Shown: positions 39,892 through 49,912 of the stretch, one piece after another
Layout: each line of letters begins with the position of its first letter
How positions within the stretch are numbered: position 1 is the stretch's first letter
Assembly (NCBI GenBank): GCA_905147135.1
Contig: LR990048.1
Span: 3,828,563-3,892,562 of the forward strand
Source: Blastobasis lacticolella
Taxonomy: Eukaryota > Arthropoda > Insecta > Lepidoptera > Blastobasidae
Direction: 5' to 3'
Length of the DNA: 64,000 nt
The notes under the pieces: generated by a model
Database searches by the model: none
What the model was told of the DNA's origin: nothing
What the model saw: only the letters and a program-made list of their open reading frames with translations
Position numbers and translations under genes: made by a program

Positions 39892-40140
39892 GGCCTGAGT
39901 GGTTCAGTTGGTTAATATGATCTGCCACGCGGAGGTCCCGGGTTCGATTCCCAGTCGAGCAGAAATTGAAATGATGAATTTTAATTTCAGTTACGGGTCT
40001 GGGTGTAGTATGTATAAAAAGTATATACTAAAAAAAGTACATAAGTAGTTTATCAGTTATCTAACACTCATAACACAAGCTTTGCTTACTCTGGGCCTAG
40101 ATGGCGCTGTGTGAATTCGTCCATGCTTATTTATTTATTT
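39892..40140 (+). repeat. SINE-A copy, near full length
   Basis: GCCTGAGTGGTTCAGTTGG (A-box), GGGTTCGATTCCCAGTCG (B-box), TTTCAGTTACGGGTCTGGG, AACACAAGCTTTGCTTACTC, GATGGCGCTGTGTGAATTCG, then TTATTTATTTATTT. It is the cleanest sense copy. The H1 repeat follows its tail directly. Confidence 0.82.
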
Positions 40141-40144
40141 TTAG

Positions 40145-40300
40145 TATTAAACAAAGCCGCTTAACGCCGTCTGTCCCTCTTTATGTACGAGGTATATACG
40201 CTTAGATATTTGCCATGCAACAAATTTTAATACGGTTTTCAACAATAGATAGAATGATTAAAAAGGAAGGTTTGTAGGGTAGGACAACACGCGAATAAAG
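40145..40300 (+). repeat. Helitron-like repeat, family H1
   Basis: ACAAAGCCGCTTAACGCCGT, CTGTCCCTCTTTATGTACG, CGCTTAGATATTTGCC, CAATAGATAGAATGATTAAA. The 3' end merges into a unique stretch ahead of the Helitron at 40325. Confidence 0.5.
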
Positions 40301-40324
40301 GGCGGTGGGCCAGCAAGTGACTCA

Positions 40325-40602
40325 TCTAATATATAAAATTCTCGTGTCACAGTTTTCGTTGCCATACTCCTCCGAAACGGCTTGACCGATTTTGATGAAA
40401 TTTTTTGTGCTTATCCGGTATCTATGAGAATCGGCCAACATCTATTTTTCATCCCCCTAAATGTTAGGGGTAGTCCACCCCTAATTTTTTTTTTTTTTAG
40501 ACAAAATTTTTAATTTCTATTTTTTTATGATACAACATACAAAAATACATACAATCCATGAAATTATTTATATGGCAAAACAACGTTTGCCGGGTCAGCT
40601 AG
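40325..40602 (+). mobile_element. Non-autonomous Helitron, 278 bp
   Basis: Starts with TC (TCTAATATATAAAATTCTCG) directly after an A, and ends with CTAG directly before a T. This is the A|T insertion rule of Helitrons. Eight bases before CTAG lies a hairpin with stem GCAAA/TTTGC (40575-40590). The interior has GACCGATTTTGATGAAAT and a poly(T) run and no transposase. The family is a familiar one in Lepidoptera by its CTCCGAAACGGCTTGACCG motif. Confidence 0.82.
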
Positions 40603-41029
40603 TAATCTATAATTTAATCTCGAAATTCTTAGAAGTTCCAACGGGGTCACGCTATATCCGTTACGTTACGTTGTTAAAAACGGCATTTTTAGAGCCCATT
40701 CAGACGTACGCGATTTCTGCATGATTTGTCCCACATTTTTATGCAATTTTGATTTCTATTCTAATGACTAAGAAAGCTTATTTTATTATTTGTAAACCAA
40801 CGCTCAGCGCTCGCATCGCGCCGCACATTTATCGCGTCGCGAGCGCCTAGTCACCGCGTCACCGTCCGCGCCAATATGGTAAGGTACTTGATTCCTGTTC
40901 GGGCACTACGCGGTGACTGCGCGGACACGACGCGTACGCGATTTGTAAGCGACGACGTACAAAGGGGGTATTACGCGGAACTGTATAACTACTCTACAAT
41001 GTGTATAATGAGTGTAACTAGAAGCTTCT
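40603..41029. other. No gene; CG-rich patch
   Basis: CG-rich words (CGCATCGCGCC, TCGCGTCGCGAGCGCC) at 40800-40930. No coding signal is recognised. Confidence 0.35.
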
Positions 41030-41410
41030 TCTAGAAATGGGCACCCTCCGGTATAGCGGTTGGGAGGGAGGAGGTGAACTCTCATGAGTACCAGCCGGCC
41101 GGCCGGACTGGTTATGCACGACTCGCCAGAAAAACCTAGGCGCATACGTACTAAACACCCCCTGGGAGCACCTGTAGCCGGAAGGGCTTTTCAGGTTTCA
41201 TCGGATGCGACACCCCGTAGGGACGGGGTGCGCTCAACGTCACTCCTTACGGAGCATACGCTGGAGAAATTATAGCGAGACCCCAGAAGGGGGTCCCGCT
41301 GCTGTGGGTTGGGATTGGGGGCCTACGGGGGCCGCTGAAACGGCAGGGAGGGGCTCTGTCGAGTCGTCCCGAGTCTCCAGGAGGAGGTTCAGGGCGCTCG
41401 ACAATTCGTA
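41030..41410 (+). other. GC-rich island, possible LINE 5' UTR/ORF1 start
   Basis: Sharp GC increase against the AT-rich surroundings. GGGAGGAGGTGAACTCTCAT begins a frame MSTSRPAGLVMHDSPEKPRR, followed after 41275 by a second frame with GGPAAVGWDWGPTGAAETAG. GC-rich, Pro/Ala/Arg-rich starts of this kind occur in R1- and jockey-type LINE ORF1s. I cannot name a family. An unannotated host exon or CpG-rich regulatory island is the alternative. Confidence 0.3.
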
Positions 41411-41867
41411 AGAAAGATGCAACTTACTAATTTATTTATTTATTGGAGTATCAACAGCCATATAAAACAATAATGCAAATAAAGTACCAGAAAACGAATT
41501 GTGGAAAAGTTCGAACTCATGAAAGTTGCAACTCAACATCTGTCATTTGAATAACAATCACACGTTTGACATGCGATGCAATTATAATGTTACTGCAACT
41601 GCGACGATTTCCGTACCAGAATCGAAGCCCATTACAGAATATACAGTGTACACTGTACAGTCGACGCAATATTGCCTTAAGCCACCTGCAGAGAGACGTG
41701 CAATGTGTATAGATGGCAACCATGTCCGATCAAAGCAATATTAATTAGCTTTCCATAATTCATGCTCGACGTGTCGTGAAATTGGCAATTGGAACATTAT
41801 GCATTATAATATAAATCCTTATTAAAATCCATTATGGTGGCAAGACGGTCAGGAGACCTCAGCCACC
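41411..41867. other. No gene; short repeat match
   Basis: 41580-41625 resembles the minus strand of 59-104. Frames on both strands across 41517-41744 are unrecognised. Confidence 0.35.
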
Positions 41868-41912
41868 ATCACACAGGCCGGAAGCTTGTTTACCACCTTA
41901 GTGGCATAAATA
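41868..41912 (-). repeat. Repeat D fragment
   Basis: AGGCCGGAAGCTTGTTTACC then ACCTTAGTGGCATAAA is the antisense of the repeat D start. Confidence 0.5.
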
Positions 41913-42088
41913 AAGAGAGCTCATTTCTTAACCTTCCCTTAGGCGTGGAGGAAAGCACCTCTCAAATGGCGCAGTACGCGACTATATTATGGGGATAAAC
42001 TCCTTGTCGATGGCGAGCGGTATAATGATAAAATGTGGCATTGGGCATCTATATGGTCCTCTGACATTATTATTACGCACATTCGTAG
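41913..42088. other. No feature recognised
   Basis: Anonymous flank of the fold-back element. Confidence 0.35.
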
Positions 42089-42241
42089 TGTAACACCCCT
42101 ACTCCTGACCTTAAATACTAAACCACTTACTTACAAGACAGATATGTATTTTATGTGTAAGTTACACGTCTTATAGCTAGAGACATATCTGTCTTGTAAG
42201 TAAGTGGTTTAGTATTTAAGGTCAGGAGTAGGGGTGTTACA
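42089..42241. mobile_element. 153-bp MITE with 59-bp perfect inverted arms
   Basis: Bases 42089-42147 (starting TGTAACACCCCTACTCCTGA) are the exact reverse complement of 42183-42241, with a 35-base spacer. GTAG flanks both ends (42085-42088 and 42242-42245) and may be a 4-bp TSD. There is no coding capacity. The perfect arms imply a recent insertion or recent arm homogenisation. The transposase family is not known. Confidence 0.93.
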
Positions 42242-42245
42242 GTAG

Positions 42246-42803
42246 CCAGTGCATAAACATTTAATAGACTTTGATATGTTCTAATGATTGGACGGATTTG
42301 CCTTAAGCTGTATGCTTGTACTTCTAGACTATCGAAAACCTAACTGGTCTTTAGATCTAAGTCATACTGTAGAATACCCGTGAGCAGAAGGGGTTGCTTT
42401 TTCATTCTACTCTTCTGGACAACATACCACCAATCAACAAGGCTTAGCAGTTTAATGTAATTAAAGACGTCTCGTATTCCAAGACAGTATCAGCAAGAAG
42501 GCAACGCCCACAAGAAATGAGCTTGCATGTGTTAATAAATCTCTACCAACAGTGACTCACGTGCTCACGCGATCTGAAGCTACGAGAATTGTAAATCGTT
42601 ATTGTGTTCAATGTGGAGCTATGGTGGTAACGTAATTAACAACTCAGAACCAAGCATTGAAGATGTTGTAGTCAAAATATTTACTTAATAGATTACTGCC
42701 ATTGATAGCAAACAAGCGTTGGTGGACCTAATACTAGTAACAGACGCTCCGATTTGGCTGGAGCTGAACAACCGTCACTTGCAGTCAATACTAATTTTTA
42801 CGT
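42246..42803. other. No feature recognised
   Basis: Anonymous sequence. Confidence 0.35.
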
Positions 42804-43033
42804 CCTATGTCCTATGGCCTATGTCCTCTGTCCTATGGCCTATGTCCTATGGCCTATGGCCTATGTCCTCTGTCCTATGGCCTATGTCCTATGGCCTATG
42901 TCCTATGGTCTATGTCCTATGGCCTTTGTCCTATGGCCTATGGCCTATGTCCTATGGCCTATGGCCTATGTCCTATGGCCTATGGCCTATGGCCTATGTC
43001 CTATGGCCTATGTCCTATGGCCTATGTCCTATT
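42804..43033 (+). repeat. Heptamer minisatellite, 32 units of CCTATGK
   Basis: Thirty-two units in unbroken 7-bp register from 42804 to 43027, then a partial CCTATT. Nearly all variation is G or T at position 7. Exceptions are two CCTCTGT units, one CCTTTGT and one TCTATGT. Because 7 is not a multiple of 3 and the unit has no stop in any register, all three plus frames stay open. The Pro-Met-Ala-Tyr-Val-Leu-type frames seen there are artefacts of the repeat, not genes. Confidence 0.97.
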
Positions 43034-43689
43034 CTGAACTATAAGCCACATTACTGCCACGTTTATGCATAAATAACAAATATCCGAACATCCATCTATC
43101 CTTACACACTCTCGCATTTATTAGGATGGATGGATGGATATTTCGCATATATAAGTAGGATCCATACATAACGTCAACTTTAACCGTGAGATCGATTTAA
43201 TTGTCTGAACTTAGGTATATAAACTATAATCTGTTCGTAGATGGTCGAAGAAATAAAAGTAGGTATTTTGTTTGTCATATGCGCTGAAAGCCGTTCACCA
43301 GACAGCGATGAATTGGTAAATTACCTACGGAGAAAAGAAGTGAAGTCATATTTATGTTTAAATGTTTATTTCCAAGAAAATTATCATTATTACTATCCAA
43401 GCAGCCCCTCTCTAAGGAAAAGCTGTCTGCGTTCTGTTCCCCGTTTAATAAAACTGCGGGGGCGGCTTACCGCGAAACACAAAATAATACCATCTGCATC
43501 GTTAAGTATTTCCACTCAAGTGAATCCCGCTTTTCAGTTAACGTAAATAATTGAAGGCTCTTCTGAAGTCTTGCAGGCTATTTTAGTCCGTGTTTATCAA
43601 GCAAGGGGCATAATTAAACTTTATATAGTTACGTATATTCCACCCATTTCCATTTATACAAACGCGGTGAGAGAGAGAATATAGGTTAA
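43034..43689. other. No gene recognised
   Basis: Two overlapping plus frames (43241-43554) show no known similarity. A small GGAT repeat lies near 43123-43140. Confidence 0.35.
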
Positions 43690-44065
43690 GTACTTACCTG
43701 ATGGAAAGACGTAACTTCCGGTCATAACATCTACGATTTACGCTGTCTCGTGTAACAAAAATAAAGAACCGCAAGCACCACAAGTGTGTTGATGTACTCT
43801 TATTGACTCCGATAGCCCATGGTGACCGTGCGCATATAGCGACATGTCAGGACACCGACTACATAGTCGTGCAATGGCTTTTTTTTATTATTCGACAGCG
43901 ACAAACGAGCAGCCCAGCCAACAGCGGTAGCGTCGCCCAAAACATATAAGATTCATGCATTTAGGTTGCAGGCAACAAAAATGCAGAAAGGCAGATGCGT
44001 TGTCACCGTAAGGACTAAGATGAAATGCCTAATGCCTGTAATTGCGCTGCTGGTCTAGATTTAGA
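43690..44065 (+). repeat. Two repeat C copies in tandem
   Basis: 43690-43800 (CCTGATGGAAAGACGTAACT, CGGTCATAACATCTACGATT, AAGAACCGCAAGCACC) is a diverged copy. 43868-44065 (GACAAACGAGCAGCCC, TTCATGCATTTAGGTTGCAG, GCAGAAAGGCAGATGCGTTG, AAGGACTAAGATGAAATGCC) is better preserved. Whether this is duplication or two insertions is unclear. Confidence 0.5.
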
Positions 44066-44874
44066 GTATCACGTAAGTCGTCTTTTTGCTATTTAAAAGT
44101 TATTTTGCCTAAATATTATTTAAGCGAAAATTCATTTCAGAAGTAACTGGGACTCAAATAGTAATTTGCTTTACATCATTTTATTAATAAAAAAAATATG
44201 TGTATCTGTGAGTCCATAAAGCTTTGGTAAATGGTGAGGTGAGTAAATGGCATGTTTGTTTCATATAGGTCACCTTTTTCATGAATAAAACACAAATATG
44301 TAAAAAATAAATAGTGAATTAAAGTTGAAAATTTGGCTGGTTTAGCAACCAAAAGTGCAGGTTGAGCTTAGATACAAAGAGCACTCTCACCTCTGCTTTG
44401 TGCCAATGCGGTCCATTTGTCCACTGATCTCTAAGGTATTACTCTCATTATACTAAATTAATTGTTGCTCTTATTCCCTAATTGAATTCTTAATAAGGTT
44501 ATGTTGAAGAAAATCTCAAAAGTCGACATTTCCCTCCACACAATCCGCTTACCTAAACGCAATCACGAAATGAGCGTAACCCGCTCAGAGAGATCCATCT
44601 TTGACGCAATCACCCCCTTGATATTCCTTCATACCTTAGGTTCAATCTACACCGGAGTGTTGTCATACCATTTTATGCTTTATCTCCATTAGGTAATGCA
44701 TAGTATCGTTTTTAAGACTGGGTCGATCGCGTAGCCGCCTGGATGGCCCGACCACACGTTAATGATTTTTGACTGTATTGGCCCGAAATATAAAATGGAC
44801 TCACAAAGCCTTGCAGCCTCGCAGCTCACTTAGGCTAGCGGTTTACTTACTTAACTGGCCCCCTAGCTTGACGC
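44066..44874. other. No gene recognised
   Basis: Frames at 44501-44692 and 44769-44993 are unrecognised, except that the latter runs into the LINE fragment downstream. Confidence 0.35.
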
Positions 44875-45065
44875 ATTTAGTTGGCGATCTTTCTAATACG
44901 TACAGCCAAGGAAAGGAACGCTTTGTCAGCTATGTGTTCCCCGAACAGTACAACCTGGATCACAGTAAAGGCCAGAGCGAACCGGATGTCTAGACAGACA
45001 TGCTCCATCTCCGGCCGCATCGTCGCTTCCTATCGGGTGAGATGGCGGTCAAATACTTTCCTAGT
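44875..45065 (+). pseudogene. Jockey-group LINE 3' end
   Basis: Translates across frameshifts to IRTAKERNALS, then FPEQYNLDH, then KARANR and an RHAPSP-like tail. This matches the RTAKEWNALPASVF ... YNLDAFKARVNR end seen on the minus strand at 61076-61445. The 3' UTR word GTGAGATGGCGGTCAAAT is shared by the two copies. Frame breaks show it is inactive. Confidence 0.7.
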
Positions 45066-45087
45066 ATTTAGTAATATACCTAGTAAT

Positions 45088-45240
45088 TAAAAGTAGCCGA
45101 GCGCGATTTTTACGGGGTCGGCAGCGCTTGGGTGATGCCCCTAGTATTTCAAACGTACATAGTCTACCGTGACTGCTTGCCATCGGCAGGCCGTAAGCTT
45201 GTTTACCACTTTAGTGACATAAAAAAACTAGGCGCTGCCG
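45088..45240 (-). repeat. Repeat D copy
   Basis: Antisense of repeat D: TTTTTACGGGGTCGGCAGCG, TTGGGTGATGCCCCTAG, CATCGGCAGGCCGTAAGCTT, GTTTACCACTTTAGTGACAT. Confidence 0.65.
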
Positions 45241-45732
45241 GACGCAGCCACTGCGGTATGAATTGAGCCTAAGCGAAAAATGGGCGTAGCATTCATAACC
45301 GCGTGGCTGTTCAAATTTACACTGCGTCCTGTTAAACTGTTTACCGAGGCATCTGAGCCGGGCTCATCCCCTCCGCTGCTCGGATAAGTCCGCGGTGAGA
45401 TAATTATTGCTAAGTGCAGGCGTCTGGCGAATCACAGGGAGTTTATTAAGCGCGATAAAGGACACTCGTTTCGCTATTTACGGTAGGTAGTTACCAACGT
45501 TTTAGGTTTATGTTTAGTTTTGCTTAAACCCTAAATGCCTTCTGTTATGGTTGTGATCATCAACAGCTATTTATTGGATTTGAGGACTTGCCATAGACTG
45601 TATTTTTCTCTGAAATTGAATTTAATATTTCTTGACGATTAAAAGAGATATTTAATGTCCTAAAACCTACTGGACCGGTTTTTAAATTCTGTCACTAATA
45701 TAGTGCTATTATTACTAAGTAACACACATTAT
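45241..45732. other. No feature recognised
   Basis: Non-repetitive-looking sequence with moderate GC at 45230-45420. No coding signal. Confidence 0.35.
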
Positions 45733-45980
45733 ATTAGTTGATTACTAACCGATGCTCTTACGGTGAGAGAAAACATCGTGATGAAACCTGGAAATTCAGG
45801 CAACTGAATTTGTAACTATGATCCAATCTGGTCAGGTTCCCCTGGTAGCAGGGTCACGGAGGTCAGATAGTAGTCGCTCCACTGTAATTACCTGATCGCC
45901 AAATCCTGGATCATGGTCAAGGTGGACCCCGGGCCTTCAACCTCGAGAGCACAACCGGGACATTAACGCTAAGATGATTA
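45733..45980 (+). repeat. SINE-B, 5'-truncated
   Basis: Sense orientation, starting inside the body (TTGATTACTAACCGATGCTC) and continuing without large gaps through CAATCTGGTCAGGTTCCCC, GTCGCTCCACTGTAATTACC and TGGATCATGGTCAAGGTGGA to CATTAACGCTAAGATGAT. A T-rich run follows. Confidence 0.82.
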
Positions 45981-46271
45981 TTTTTTATTATTTAATATGT
46001 TTTCAATCCTCTCCATATTTGTGTTGATAAACAGATGATATAATATTCAATACAACGAAAGAAATGAAATTCAGGAAACAATTTCAGAGAGGTATCGCTA
46101 TATCTTGTTCGTCATTGGAGCCATCCGATTGGGAAAGATCGCAGCCAAACAATAGTCTTTAAATGCTCTGGAGTTAAGCATTTGGTTATTTGCTGCTGCA
46201 ACGAGTTTGAGAACTAGGATTTTAGAGGTTGGCAGCGCATTAGAGCATACTTGTGGCCACACATCAGTTGG

Positions 46272-46637
46272 CCTGATTAATCTTGACGTTTGTGCTCTAG
46301 CGCATGAGGGCCCGGGGTTGACGATGACCATAATCCAGGATTTGGCAAATTAGGTAATTATAGTAGAGCGCTTGCCGTCTGACCCCCTTTACCCAGCAAG
46401 TTCAGCTTGGTAGCCAACCAAGGAGAACCTAACCAGAATGGATCATTCTGTCGCTTGAATGTGTAGGTTTTATCATGGTGTTTTTCCTCGTAAGAGCATC
46501 GGTAAGTGTTCAACTAATATACATAATGCAGAAAAGAGTCTTTAGTATATGGTGGCAGTGGGTTCAAACCAGGATCTTCTCTCTAGCAAGTCAGACACTT
46601 TTACGACTAGGAGACCGACGCTCCTGGTCCTGATTAA
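46272..46637 (-). mobile_element. SINE-B, near full length, with probable 9-bp TSD
   Basis: Antisense from ATCTTGACGTTTGTGCTC (46281) to AGACCGACGCTCCTGGT (46628). CCTGATTAA flanks it at 46272-46280 and 46629-46637. The B-box complement is worn (GGGTTCAAACCAGG). An insertion of about 20 bp (CAGCAAGTTCAGCTTGGTAG) lies in the middle. Confidence 0.8.
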
Positions 46638-47850
46638 GTGTGCTGATTGATACAAAAATCAGTCTTGTCAAGAGTCTACGGTGTCAAAACAAAACAATTT
46701 CTTAGGCTTAGGCTACCTATACATAGCACTTATGAATGTCAAACAAAGAAAATAAAATGTGCAGCATACCTATCTATAAAATACCTATTCACTCTTGTCT
46801 TTTCTTCCACTTTATTCATTTAAATTGTAGCGCTCGGGCCAATAATGTGCATGCAGCGAGTTCCAGTCCCATGCTGTTATGAATAATTAATTATTATATC
46901 CGCCACAATCTAAGGTGAGTTTACACCAAGCGAGCGAATGCTCATTCGTTTTGTGTAAACAGATTTGACGACATTACCATACAGTACCATTAGCATGCTC
47001 TTACTCTATGTTTGTATGGCATAAACTGTAAGCCCATCGTAACATTCAATCTTTCAATCAACTGATTTTTCTAATGTAAATAGGTACATGGTACGTTTTA
47101 AGCGTTCCATTGAAAAAAAAACATAAGTCGACGAACCCATTCGCTTCGGAACATGCTATGTCAGTACCACAAATAAATATACAACTTCAAAGGTATACCA
47201 CCCCTCTTATTACACGAAAAGTAAAAAATAATCTTCAATAACGCGTTCAGGCTTTCCAAGCTCGCGCCCTCGCCTCTCAGCTACCCCTTCACATTTGCGG
47301 TTATCATCTTAAATCACGGTTTCTTACTCCAAATACTATCTCCTCGTTCCCGACCAAGTATCAAGGTTAAACCTCATTTACTTCGTGTCAACGTGAAATA
47401 CGGTAATGTCTTTCACGAATTTACCGCGGGAAATTTAAGGGAAAAGAGGAAATAAATTTGGACACGGAACAATCGGAACCCGTTGCATCATTAAAAAGAT
47501 TAATAATGCCTTTAGGGCAAGCCGCGGCGGTTCCGCGGAAGACGGGGGAAATGTGTCGTGTCATTCAATAGTGTAGTCGACGGAAATGTTTCTACTGTAA
47601 TTTCGTACTGAAATTTACACCTAACACCTGCGTCTTTAACACCTAACACCTAGTTTGTGTTGTTTGTACCCTACCTATGAAACATTTGCGATTGATGTGC
47701 ACAAACGGATCAAGCTGGTAGGGACGAAAATATGTACAGTACCATTGCACCAATAAGTGGTAAAATAGGTTGTTTAAGACTTTGACGTTTTAGTTAATTG
47801 TTCGCTTATTAAATCTTATTACAAATCCTAATAAAACTATTTTCAAACAC
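46638..47850. other. Low-repeat block, no gene found
   Basis: Little repeat content. GC-richer, slowly changing-looking segments at 47250-47560 (GCCGCGGCGGTTCCGCGGAA) have no long frame. They could be conserved non-coding host DNA. This is inference only. Confidence 0.35.
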
Positions 47851-47980
47851 TTTTTTTTTATACCACTAAGGTGGCAAACAAGCTTGCGGCCTGCCTGATG
47901 GTAAGCATTCACCGCAGCCTATGGACGTTTGCATTACCAGGGGCATCGCCCAGGCGTTGCCGACCCCGTAAAAACCTTTA
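47851..47980 (+). repeat. Repeat D, best copy
   Basis: TTTTTTATACCACTAAGGTG, GCAAACAAGCTTGCGGCCTG, CCTGATGGTAAGCATTCACC, GCAGCCTATGGACGTTTGCA, TTACCAGGGGCATCGCCCAG, GCGTTGCCGACCCCGTAAAA. The T-run at the start would be an A-rich tail if the element reads on the minus strand. Confidence 0.65.
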
Positions 47981-49217
47981 TCTAGCTAGCTTTATATCTA
48001 GCTTAGAAATTATAGAAAGCTCATTGACTGTGAGAGTGCCGTAGGTTATTCCACGTCATCACGCCCACCTTTCTAGACAGTCCCTGGTGGTTACTGAATC
48101 AGAATCAGCTCGAAGGTATCAGCCGATAATATAATCCGAGAGGTAGACGAGGTCGGCGTCTTCGGCGACTTTGGAGTTTGTTATTTCTTATTACAAACAG
48201 GATTTAGGAATATCTTAATGAGATTTTGGTATGTGCAAAAGTTAGAGCTGAGCCGCCGATATTTCATGAATTTAGGTGAAAAGAAATAAGATAAGTTTAC
48301 CTTTTTTTCTATAAACACGTTTGACCATCTGTGGCAAATGACTACGGCATTGAAGTAAAAATATGTGGATAAATCCTGTTGCAACAGGTCGTTTCTATTT
48401 ACTTGACGTATAAATAACAATATAAAAATTATCAAGTAATAACATTAACAAGTCGAAATAAAATAATATTAATGATTATGTTTTTTTAGTTGTAGATAAT
48501 CTACAAATTATGTACTTAGATTACTATACGTTTACACACGTGAACTGTAGTGAAAGTATATAAATAATTGTGTGTAGGTATGAATGAAAACAATTTACAA
48601 TAATTGTCGTCGTGATTCGGAAAAAAATGGATGTTTCTAAGGACACGCGTGTTCAAGAGCCCTATTTTGTAATCCTTCGCCTCTTTTTAATCTAACAGTA
48701 TTCAATTTTGATATTTGTCATGAAAAATTTGAAATTTTGATGCATGATGCTGGTTTTCCCTATTTTTGGACCTACACGTACCATGGAATACTCTCTACAA
48801 TCATACATAGGTACTTACAACAAACTTTATTTGTTTTCTACCTCTACCTCTCGAGTCCCTGACTTGATATTCCAAGTTGTTCTATTAACTTATAGCCATA
48901 TTTCGTGTCGCACCGAGAGTGTCTTAGACTAGTAGTTTCAAATTAAAACCACATTGTGATACAGAATTTCAATAGAGTTTTGCTTCGTTACAAAGTTCGT
49001 CCTTTGAGTGATTTGTTGAAAATTGCTGGACGCTTTTAGTGAAATTAAATAATATTTGGAACCTTAGGATCTCAGTTAGTGCTGTAGTTTCTCTTAATAA
49101 TTAGGATTATAATTTACATTCTCCAATTTACAGTTGAAGACACTCCATTTGATGTTGTTGACGACTATAAAGAGCTCAGTCGATTAATACAAATCGCTTG
49201 GGCAGAATTTTTTTTTT
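47981..49217. other. No gene recognised
   Basis: AT-rich. The minus frame at 48181-48435 and plus frame at 48744-48932 are unrecognised. Confidence 0.35.
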
Positions 49218-49545
49218 GTCATACTGTAGGCAAACAGGCAAACGAGCCACCTGATTGAAAGTGGTCACCACTGCCTATCGCCATCACCAACACCGAGAGT
49301 ATCGCCAATTGCCCACCTCTATAACACGTTACTCTGGCAGCAAAAAGGCAAATGTCCCTCCACTGCCAAAGCCACGGTTCCCTAAATTCCCACCCCATGG
49401 AGAAATGGAAACCTTACTCACCGGCAGAAACACAATACAATTTAAAAGAGTATTGTTTAGCTGCGGTGTTCTGTAAGGTGGAGGTACTTCCCCAGTCGGG
49501 CGGCTCCAATTCGAACGGGATACCCCGCTATGCCCTACCTCTCTT
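49218..49545. repeat. Repeat F, full-length copy
   Basis: Shared with 63735-64000 in the same orientation: CATACTGTAGGCAAACAGGC, CACCTGATTGAAAGTGGTCA, ATCGCCAATTGCCCACC, GGCAGCAAAAAGGCAAATG, CTCACCGGCAGAAACACAAT, AAAGAGTATTGTTTAGCTGC. It continues to CTCTTAAAAG at about 49545. The ORFs within are not genes. The repeat class is unknown. Confidence 0.7.
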
Positions 49546-49552
49546 AAAAGTA

Positions 49553-49651
49553 TTTAAGAAGCTACGCCATATTTTGAAGGGGTTTGGCCAGTGTGTATTG
49601 CCAGTGATGACCTATGGAACAGAGACGTGGCCGCTTACTGTAGGCCTTATA
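49553..49651 (+). pseudogene. RTE ORF2 fragment
   Basis: KKLRHILKGF followed by QCVLPVMTYGTETWPLTVGL and INK is the segment of RTE polymerase just after the point where the 61690-63056 copy ends. About 15 residues normally present between the two pieces are missing. The fragment is bounded by repeat F upstream and a SINE-A tail downstream. Confidence 0.8.
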
Positions 49652-49654
49652 AAT

Positions 49655-49912
49655 AAATAAAATAAAATAAATAAATAATCGTAGACAAATTCACACAGCG
49701 CCATCTAGCCCTAAACTAAGCAAAGCTTGTACTATGTGTGCTAGATAACTGACATACTACTTATATACTTTTAAATATATACTTATTATATATAGAACAC
49801 TCAGACCCGTAACAGAAATTAAAATTCATCATTTTAAATTTCTGCCCGGCCGGGAATCGAACCCGGGACCTCTTGCGTGGCTGACTGGCATGTTGACCAC
49901 TGGTTCAGTGGT
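49655..49912 (-). repeat. SINE-A with snap-back 5' end
   Basis: Antisense SINE-A: ACAGCGCCATCTAGCCC, ACTTATATACTTTTAAATAT, TTTCTGCCCGGCCGGGAATC, GAACCCGGGACCTCTTGCGT, up to GTTGACCAC. Then, instead of continuing antisense to CTGAACCACTC, the sequence turns to the sense head word TGGTTCAGTGGT. ACCACTGGTTCAGTGGT is an inverted repeat of 7-bp arms at 49895-49911. Confidence 0.75.

Noticed and set aside
42719..43072. Three overlapping plus-strand frames rich in Pro, Met, Tyr, Leu and Trp
   Set aside because: They are the three readings of the CCTATGK heptamer array, which contains no stop codon in any register.
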